A stretch of DNA of 12,845 nucleotides from CAYRJA01 sp964424455 (lineage in GTDB: Bacteria; Bacteroidota; Bacteroidia; Chitinophagales; UBA10324), in the NCBI GenBank assembly GCA_964424455.1, contig CAYRJA010000095.1, positions 1-12,845 on the forward strand. The letters run 5' to 3'. The notes below the pieces were generated by a model. The model was not told the DNA's origin. It saw only the letters and a list, made by a program, of their open reading frames with translations, and searched no databases. A program made the position numbers and the translations under genes. Shown here piece by piece: positions 6,874 through 12,845 of the stretch (positions within the stretch are counted from its first letter, which is position 1; the number at the start of each line of letters is the position of its first letter).

Positions 6874-6964
6874 CTTCTTCGCTGCGCTCTTTTTATCCTG
6901 TCATTCCGACGAAGGAGGAATCCGCACATTTAATGATGAGATCCCTCACTGCGTTCGGGATGAC
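6874..6964. repeat. REP-like palindromic repeat 3 with detached right-arm fragment
   Basis: The left arm GTCATTCCGACGAAGGAGG... lies at 6900-6925 and a diverged right arm (GATCCCTCACTGCGTTCGGGATGAC) at about 6939-6964; the outer stem pairs GTCATTCC with GGGATGAC. A further right-arm fragment, CTTCTTCGCTGCGCTC, lies at 6874-6889. The repeat lies between the TMTC-like gene start and the giant divergent gene, and it supplies the false N-terminal extension of the former. Confidence 0.88.
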
Positions 6965-6966
6965 AG

Positions 6967-7317
6967 CGTTGAGTGAATGACAGCGATGGCTGAATAAATT
7001 CACCTTTCGTCGTAATAAACATACACATTGTCGGAAAAAAAATTTTCAAATGCTTGGTTTTACGAAAACATTAATTACTTTCACATTAGTTATGAGTAAG
7101 GAAAATGAGTTAATTTAGTTCATTAAATAAAAATTAAACGACATAAGAAATTTTTTACAATCCCAATTATTATAATAGAACTGCATACATCATCAGTGTA
7201 ACACTGATAGACATTACTGAGGAGACCGGCGGAGGTTGTAAGAGCAACAACAGTTAAGTATAATCATTTAATCCGCTTTTTATAATTTATTTTTTTATTC
7301 CTAAACCCCTCAGTCCT
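6967..7317. other. AT-rich intergenic region and 5' leader of the giant gene
   Basis: About 350 bases without a gene. Positions 6990-7190 are very AT-rich and contain runs of A and T; a TATAAT-like hexamer lies at 7171-7176, but I find no well-spaced TTG/TAnnTTTG promoter pair (TAATTTAG near 7112 is one base off). From 7192 on the region is GC-richer and structured (next entry). It must hold the promoters of the divergent genes at 6854 and 7318. Confidence 0.6.
7192..7314 (+). promoter_or_regulatory. Possible structured 5' leader of the giant surface-protein gene
   Basis: A perfect hairpin ATCAGTG-TAA-CACTGAT (7192-7208) is followed by a G-rich stretch (ACTGAGGAGACCGGCGGAGG, 7216-7235) and a short GTTG/CAAC hairpin around 7235-7248. 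ACTGAGG at 7216-7222 is the exact complement of CCTCAGT at 7308-7314, which ends three bases before the ATG at 7318. Pairing these would put the start codon at the foot of a long stem-loop and could limit ribosome access. A 7-base match over 90 bases can arise by chance, and I recognise no known riboswitch class. Confidence 0.35.
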
Positions 7318-10300
7318 ATGAAAAACCAAACTTCAGTTTCAAAAAGAATGTATGATTTCCTTTTTCATGCAACATTTGTAACAGTTATTGCATTGCTATC
7401 AGTTGTTCTAAACACCTCTACCGCCGGCGCACAGGCATACTGCCAGCCGGGAGCAAATAACTGTTTGTTATCAGGTACCAACTATGGGTACATCAGTCAG
7501 GTAACCCTTACCCCTCAGGGACCGGGCGCCGTTCCGCTTACTAACAGTACAGGGAACAGTTGTGGTAAAGACAAGCAGGGATATTCAAACTACTCTAATG
7601 TAGGAACTCCAGCTTATGCTACTCCCATAGGCGCTACTATTACAGCAGGAAACTCAATACTGATATCCGTTGACAGAGGGTATGATAATTTTACTACCTA
7701 TTGGGTACAGGTTTATATTGACCTTGATAACAATGGAGTTCTTAATAATGGTCCGGATGAATTTATTTTTTCAGCGGGAGGCAATGGACAGAATATATCA
7801 GGGTATTCTCTTACTATTCCCGCCGGAACAACACCAGGGGTGAAAAGGATAAGAGTAAGAAATATCAGAGATAACAGTACTCCGAATAATCCTTGTACCA
7901 ATTCCACTTACGGAGAAACTGAAGATTACAACATTACCGTGCTGGCTGCCTGTACGCCGCCAACTACTAATGCCAGCGGATTCAGCGCTACTCCTGATTT
8001 TACCAGCATAAATGCCAGTTGGACCAGAGGAAACGGAACAGCCGGCGTAATTGTAGTAGCGCGTTTGGCTGCTACTACCGCCGTAGCGCCGGTAAATGGA
8101 AATGATTCCTATACGGATGACCCCTACTTCGAAAACGGCTCTACCACCGGAGCAGGAAATTATGTAGTTTACAAAGGCACAGGTACGAATGTAAATGTTA
8201 CCAACCTGAACCCGGGTGCCAATTACCAGTTTGATATTTATGAATATAATACAGCAAGTGTATGTTACAAGTTGCCGGGTTATACCAGCCCTACGGTAAC
8301 CACACTCAGTTGCACGCCGCCGACGCCTCAAGCCAGCAATGGAAATGCCGGCAACCCTACCAATTCCACTATAGATTTTTCATGGACAAGAGGCGGTGGT
8401 AATAAAGTAATCGTATTGGCGCGGCAGGGCGGTGTTAATGCGGTGCCGGTGAGCGGAAATACATACATGGATGGTGGTGCAATTTTTGGTTCAGGTACAG
8501 AAATTGGCAGCGGAAATTATGTAGTGTATATCGGTACCGGCACTTCTGTTACTGTAACAGGGCTTACACCCAACCTGTCGTACGGCTTTGCCGCTTATGA
8601 ATTTGATGACGGACCTCCAACATGTTACAATACTGCTTCGCCGGCATCAGGTACTGCTTCCACTACCAACACCATGATATATCTCTCCAGCACCACTACA
8701 CAGAACAATGCAACGGTTAATATGAATACAACTAACCAAATGATAGTGGGCTTGCAGGTGGTTACCGCTGGCGCCAACACACCAATGAATGTTTCTCAAA
8801 TCACCTTTAATACTACCGGCACTACCGATGCACCCAACGACATTGCCAATGCAACGATATATTACACCGGCACATCATCATCGTTTTCAGCCATAAATCC
8901 ATTTGGCTCCGTAGTAAGCAGCCCCAATGGAACACATAATGTTGCCGGCGCACAAACACTTTCTACCGGCACTAATTATTTCTGGCTGACTTACGACATA
9001 CCGGGTACAGCTACTTTGATGCACTATGCCAAAGCCGCTGTTACCTCTGTAACAGTAAACGGTATAGTCGGACAAAACGGAGGAACCAAAACGCCAACCA
9101 ATACCTCCACAGCAAGCAGGCAGATTGTTTTGATTTATTGTACGCCGGATCCCGGATCCGTGCAAGCGGCACACCGGCTGGCTGCTGTGTCGTTTACAGG
9201 CACGGGTTCTACATTTAACTACAGCCAGACACCGGGAGGTCCTGATTATGTACAACAATCCTATGCCGGTGATGTGGCAAAAGGAAATACCTACACGCTG
9301 TCTGTAAGCAGAAACCCGGGAGGATTAGCAGAGGATTCAAAATTTCAAGTTTGGATTGACTGGAATAACGATGGTGATTTTGACGATGCAGGCGAGAATG
9401 TGATGTATGCACTTTCACCCGACGCAGAAAGAACAAAAACCGTTTCCGTTACAGTGCCGCTCGCAGCTCAGACAGGAAATCATAAAATGAGAGTTTGGTG
9501 TTCGTATGACTGTTGGTATGGCTGTACTGAACCTACTCCTTGTGCGGTTTTGGGTGCAGGGAATGTCGGGCAGGTTTGGGATTTTGATGTGAATGTAACC
9601 TCTTCCTGTACACCGCCAACTGTTCAGGCAAGTGCATTTACTGCAAATGCAGGCGGCTTAGGATTGGATTTGAACTGGACACGCGGCAATGGCGACAATG
9701 TATTGATTATCGCCCGTCAGGGAAGCGCAGTGAACAGTCCGCCGGTAAATGGAACCAGCTACACTGATAATTCCATATTCGCCTCCGGTGACCAAATTGG
9801 ATCTGGCAATTATGTAGTGTATAACGGTACAGGTACTTCTGCTACTGTAACAGGATTAACACCGTTGGTGACCTACCACTTTGCTGTTTATGAGTACAGC
9901 AATACAGGTTACTGCTACCTGTCACCTGCAACCACCGGAAACGGCACCTACTGTTCGCAGCCGGTTACGCAGGCAAGCAACTTCAGCAGCAACGCTGCCA
10001 ACAAGCAAATGACTGTTTCATGGACGCGGGGTAGTGGCAATAATGTGCTCGTAGTAGCGCGCTCGGGTAGCCCTGTGAATGCTTTGCCGGTAAGCGGTAC
10101 AAGCTATACGGATAATGCAACATTCGGTTCAGGCGACCAGATAGGTACAGGGAATTATGTGGTATATAACGGCGCAGGAACTTCTGTTACAGTAACAGGA
10201 CTGTCACTGAACACCACTTATCATTTTGCCCTCTATGAATATGCCAATGGCGGACCTTGCTATAAAACACCGGCATACACCGGCGCTGCTGTTACTACCA

Positions 10301-12845
10301 ATGTAATGACTTATCTTTCCGCAACTACCACTCAGAATAATGCAGATGTGGCGCGGGGATCGAATGATGAGATGCTGGTGGGCTTGCAGGTGGTAACGGA
10401 AGGAGCTACTTCGCCTATATCTGTTACAAATATTACTTTCAACACGAATGGCTCTACTTATCCGGCGCAAGATATTGCTAACGCACGGATTTATTATACA
10501 GGTACATCTTCCACCTTTGCAGCTAATGGTCAGTTTGGTCCTACCATAGTGGGTCCCAATGGCACCTATATATTACCGGGCGCTCAGGCGCTGTCTGCCG
10601 GCACCAATTATTTCTGGCTGGCTTATGATATAAAACCCGGCGCGGCATTAATGAATTATGCAAAAGGCGCTGTTACCTCTTTAGAAATGAATATGGGAGT
10701 GGGAGCAAAAACACCCTCCAATACCTCTACTGCCAGCCGGAGAATCAGTATTATCTATTGTACGCCACCCACAGCAGGTTATTACTACAATGGAAACCAG
10801 TACAACGGAATGATTACAAATGTGAAAATTACCGATGTAGCTGCTTCACAGGTAGTGTTTGACAATAGCGCTCCGAACCGAGTAGATGCTCCTATACCTG
10901 GATATGATAATCAAACGAATGTTACTCCTCCCAGTCTCATTCCCGGAAGAGAATACAAATTTGACATTACCCGCTCGATTGATGGCAGCAGCAATTACCC
11001 GACTCAGGTATATGTTGACTATCACGATGACGGTACTTTTGGAACAGTCGCCCCTGATTTAGTTTACAACTCGGGTGATACCGGACCGGGCACACCTACC
11101 CGAACCTTTAACTATACCATACCGCTTTCAGGCATTAACACAGGAATACATCGCCTCAGAATCAGGAACAGGAATACCAATTTGCCTCTGTATGTAACTC
11201 CTTGTGATGGCACTACCGATATACTGGGAATACCTCTTTATGGTGAAACCGAAGACTACTTTGTTAATATCTGTACGCTTCCTGATATTACTACTCAACC
11301 GGTTGCACAAAGTGTTTGCGAGCAGGAGGAAGTTACCTTATCTGTATCTGTTGCTAATTTACCAGGTACAAGTTTCCAATGGTACAAAAATGGAAATATA
11401 TTACAGGGAATGAACGGTCAATCTATCTCAGGAATTGTTTCATTGTCTGATGATGGAAATTATAAATGTATTATTACAAACGGATGCGGCACTACTGTTT
11501 CTGACGAAGTACATCTGACGGTGAAGGCGCGCCCTGTGCTTAATGTCAGCCCGGTGTCAGCAGTTTGTACCGGCACTTCTACGGCAACGCTAACCGCAAG
11601 CGGACCTCCGAATTATACATGGGCGCCGAATCTGTATATCATCTCCACCAATGGAGTGAATAATGTACCGATTACAGTGGAAACATCACAACTTACTTTC
11701 TACACTGTAACAGGAACTGCTCTCAATGGATGTACAGCAAGCAAAGTGGTTCCGGTGGCTACTGTACCGGTGGGTGGAATGGCACTGCCGAAATACAGTA
11801 TTGTGTGCAGTGGTAACAGCCAAAATCTTTCTGGGATAAATGTAGCAGGTAACAGTTACCAGTGGCAGTCGTCTGCAGATAATATTGCATGGAGTGATAT
11901 TGGCGGCGCTACCAACGATTCTTATACAGCTTCTCCTGCCGGGAATACCTATTACCGGTTGATGGCTAAATCCAATGCTTGCTGGAATGTAGCCAGTACT
12001 TCGGCAAAAGTGGATATCAGTTCGCAGCCGATTACTGTTTCTGTTACTGGAAAAACAGGCAGTGATATCACGCTGGACTGGGTTCCCATTGGAGGTGGTA
12101 ATTACAATATCACTTATACCGGACCCGTGGGTGGATCTGTTAATAATGTAACACCACCTTACAATCTGTCAGGACTTGTTGCAAACAGCAGTTACAATAT
12201 CACTGTAACACAAACAGGTTTACCGCTTGTTGGCTGCCCTGCCAGTGGCACATTAACGGGTGTGACTACACTGTGTTCCGTACCTACAGGCGTAACAGCC
12301 AGTTCACCGGTAAACAAACAATTGAAAGTGGACTGGAGCGGCGATGCAGGCAACTACCGTGTTTACTACCGTGCTGTAACTATACATACTTCATATTCTT
12401 ATAAGGATGTAACTACAGTCGGCAATAGCGGAACGGTAACCATAACCACCGGGTTGTATGGAGGCACTCCTTATGAAGTATATGTGGTGCGTAAAGATTG
12501 CCCTTCTCAGGGTATATTCGGTCAGAAGAGCGCTTTGGCTTACACAACCGTACTGCCCTCGTCTGCCTGTGTACCTGTACCTACTATTATAGAAGTGAAG
12601 AGTACTTGTCCCGGACAGATAGAAGTAAGCATGAGTGGCAGTCCGACAGGTAATTATACTGTATTAATTCAGCGGCTGACACCAACCATTGCTGGCGGCT
12701 ACAAGTACAATGTATCAGGAGGAACCTTCCAGGTACATGTAGGACAGCCGGGACAGACCTTTATGGTAGGTGTTGCCTCTAAGTGTCTATCCGGAACGAG
12801 TGACTGGGTGATATATCCGGGCGGAATCACCATAAAACCATTGTG
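7318..12845 (+). CDS. Giant exported modular GEVED/FN3/Ig surface protein (C-terminus outside window)
   Basis: The frame is open for 1842 codons from ATG 7318 to the window end, without a stop. Residues 1-40 form a signal peptide: basic start, hydrophobic TFVTVIALLSVVL, cleavage likely in AGAQA-YC. Domains in order: GEVED-like 1 (about 50-211, ending YGETEDYNITV); FN3-like 212-331 and 332-452; BNR_assoc_N-like (sialidase-associated) 453-607 with MIVGLQVVT and GTNYFWLTYDI; GEVED-like 2 608-763 with WIDWNNDGDFDDAGE; FN3-like 764-878 and 879-996; BNR_assoc_N-like 997-1147; GEVED-like 3 1148-1318 ending YGETEDYFVNI; Ig-like 1319-1404 (FQWYKNG, DDGNYKC), 1405-1485, 1488-1566; FN3-like 1568-1652, 1653-1750 and 1751 onward. 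No catalytic domain is visible. Such proteins are normally exported by Sec and then by the type IX system, anchored by a C-terminal sorting domain that would lie beyond the window. Role probably adhesion or surface structure; an enzyme domain downstream is possible. It is transcribed divergently from the TMTC-like gene. Confidence 0.9.
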   Translation, partial: MKNQTSVSKRMYDFLFHATFVTVIALLSVVLNTSTAGAQAYCQPGANNCLLSGTNYGYISQVTLTPQGPGAVPLTNSTGNSCGKDKQGYSNYSNVGTPAYATPIGATITAGNSILISVDRGYDNFTTYWVQVYIDLDNNGVLNNGPDEFIFSAGGNGQNISGYSLTIPAGTTPGVKRIRVRNIRDNSTPNNPCTNSTYGETEDYNITVLAACTPPTTNASGFSATPDFTSINASWTRGNGTAGVIVVARLAATTAVAPVNGNDSYTDDPYFENGSTTGAGNYVVYKGTGTNVNVTNLNPGANYQFDIYEYNTASVCYKLPGYTSPTVTTLSCTPPTPQASNGNAGNPTNSTIDFSWTRGGGNKVIVLARQGGVNAVPVSGNTYMDGGAIFGSGTEIGSGNYVVYIGTGTSVTVTGLTPNLSYGFAAYEFDDGPPTCYNTASPASGTASTTNTMIYLSSTTTQNNATVNMNTTNQMIVGLQVVTAGANTPMNVSQITFNTTGTTDAPNDIANATIYYTGTSSSFSAINPFGSVVSSPNGTHNVAGAQTLSTGTNYFWLTYDIPGTATLMHYAKAAVTSVTVNGIVGQNGGTKTPTNTSTASRQIVLIYCTPDPGSVQAAHRLAAVSFTGTGSTFNYSQTPGGPDYVQQSYAGDVAKGNTYTLSVSRNPGGLAEDSKFQVWIDWNNDGDFDDAGENVMYALSPDAERTKTVSVTVPLAAQTGNHKMRVWCSYDCWYGCTEPTPCAVLGAGNVGQVWDFDVNVTSSCTPPTVQASAFTANAGGLGLDLNWTRGNGDNVLIIARQGSAVNSPPVNGTSYTDNSIFASGDQIGSGNYVVYNGTGTSATVTGLTPLVTYHFAVYEYSNTGYCYLSPATTGNGTYCSQPVTQASNFSSNAANKQMTVSWTRGSGNNVLVVARSGSPVNALPVSGTSYTDNATFGSGDQIGTGNYVVYNGAGTSVTVTGLSLNTTYHFALYEYANGGPCYKTPAYTGAAVTTNVMTYLSATTTQNNADVARGSNDEMLVGLQVVTEGATSPISVTNITFNTNGSTYPAQDIANARIYYTGTSSTFAANGQFGPTIVGPNGTYILPGAQALSAGTNYFWLAYDIKPGAALMNYAKGAVTSLEMNMGVGAKTPSNTSTASRRISIIYCTPPTAGYYYNGNQYNGMITNVKITDVAASQVVFDNSAPNRVDAPIPGYDNQTNVTPPSLIPGREYKFDITRSIDGSSNYPTQVYVDYHDDGTFGTVAPDLVYNSGDTGPGTPTRTFNYTIPLSGINTGIHRLRIRNRNTNLPLYVTPCDGTTDILGIPLYGETEDYFVNICTLPDITTQPVAQSVCEQEEVTLSVSVANLPGTSFQWYKNGNILQGMNGQSISGIVSLSDDGNYKCIITNGCGTTVSDEVHLTVKARPVLNVSPVSAVCTGTSTATLTASGPPNYTWAPNLYIISTNGVNNVPITVETSQLTFYTVTGTALNGCTASKVVPVATVPVGGMALPKYSIVCSGNSQNLSGINVAGNSYQWQSSADNIAWSDIGGATNDSYTASPAGNTYYRLMAKSNACWNVASTSAKVDISSQPITVSVTGKTGSDITLDWVPIGGGNYNITYTGPVGGSVNNVTPPYNLSGLVANSSYNITVTQTGLPLVGCPASGTLTGVTTLCSVPTGVTASSPVNKQLKVDWSGDAGNYRVYYRAVTIHTSYSYKDVTTVGNSGTVTITTGLYGGTPYEVYVVRKDCPSQGIFGQKSALAYTTVLPSSACVPVPTIIEVKSTCPGQIEVSMSGSPTGNYTVLIQRLTPTIAGGYKYNVSGGTFQVHVGQPGQTFMVGVASKCLSGTSDWVIYPGGITIKPL
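7951..9138 (+). repeat. Intragenic module copy 1: FN3-FN3-BNR_assoc_N-like
   Basis: Residues 212-607 of the giant protein. The two FN3-like units share W-T-R-G near the start, a VxxARxG strand, G(A/S)GNYVVYxGTGT in the middle and a Y-E-(Y/F) strand before a late Cys-Tyr. The third unit starts MIYLSSTTTQNNATV. The same three units in the same order recur at 9607-10758. Confidence 0.85.
9607..10758 (+). repeat. Intragenic module copy 2: FN3-FN3-BNR_assoc_N-like
   Basis: Residues 764-1147, the second copy of the three-unit block. The last unit starts MTYLSATTTQNNADV, almost the same as copy 1. Short stretches are identical in DNA as well, for example GTGGGCTTGCAGGTGGT (8748 region and 10377 region) and a near-identical stretch encoding GTNYFWL, showing common descent by tandem duplication. 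Each copy is flanked by GEVED-like domains. Confidence 0.85.

Noticed and set aside
7798..8331. 177-codon minus-strand ORF, and similar minus-strand ORFs at 8887-9436, 10204-10470 and 11128-11310
   Set aside because: All lie opposite the giant gene, whose frame shows clear domains throughout; the minus-strand products are Ser/Arg/Cys-rich shadows that repeat because the domains repeat.
11204..11413. 69-codon plus-strand ORF in another frame of the giant gene
   Set aside because: It overlaps a well-supported GEVED/Ig region in the main frame and has no recognisable features.

Overview
The window looks like a chromosomal segment of a Bacteroidota bacterium, probably of the Chitinophaga/Sphingobacteria side. 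The evidence is the gene content (divergent LuxC-type acyl-CoA reductase and ferredoxin, a REC-CRP fusion regulator, a stand-alone HsdR-N protein, a giant GEVED/FN3/Ig surface protein), the lack of clear Shine-Dalgarno sequences, promoter-like TAnnTTTG boxes, and dispersed GTCATTCCGACGAAGG-type palindromic repeats. The genus is inference.

Layout. Positions 1-1161 (minus strand) hold the first codons of panD, cut by the window edge, and a LuxC-like acyl-CoA reductase. A two-cluster ferredoxin is read divergently (1289-1639) and ends at a good hairpin terminator. Positions 1710-2407 are AT-rich and hold only two weak small reading frames with a hairpin between them. A DUF559-like protein with an apparently ruined active site follows (2408-2782), then a repeat cluster. 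A response regulator with a CRP-type output (3156-4214) converges on an HsdR-N domain protein (4223-4672, minus). After a second repeat cluster comes a TMTC-like multi-pass membrane protein with C-terminal TPRs (4908-6854, minus). A third repeat and an AT-rich leader with predicted structure precede a giant exported protein that starts at 7318 and is still open at 12845 (1842 codons visible).

How the parts relate. The first third is housekeeping metabolism (pantothenate, electron transfer, acyl-CoA reduction). The middle is accessory: two nuclease-fold proteins, an orphan regulator and mobile-looking repeats. The right part is a cell-surface locus. The giant protein is a chain of beta-sandwich modules in which the block GEVED-FN3-FN3-BNR_assoc_N-like occurs twice in tandem and is followed by a third GEVED, three Ig-like and three FN3-like domains. 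The divergent neighbour is a membrane GT-C glycosyltransferase-like protein of a family that O-mannosylates beta-sandwich domains in animals. A functional link between the two is an untested idea.

The clearest points for a second look are the duplicated architecture and its repeated Cys-x-x-Pro linkers, a 5' leader that can pair with the bases just before the giant gene's start codon, the repeat that supplies a false N-terminus to the TMTC-like gene, and the DUF559 protein that lost its catalytic residues. I see no CRISPR array, tRNA, rRNA, insertion sequence or obvious new defence system.
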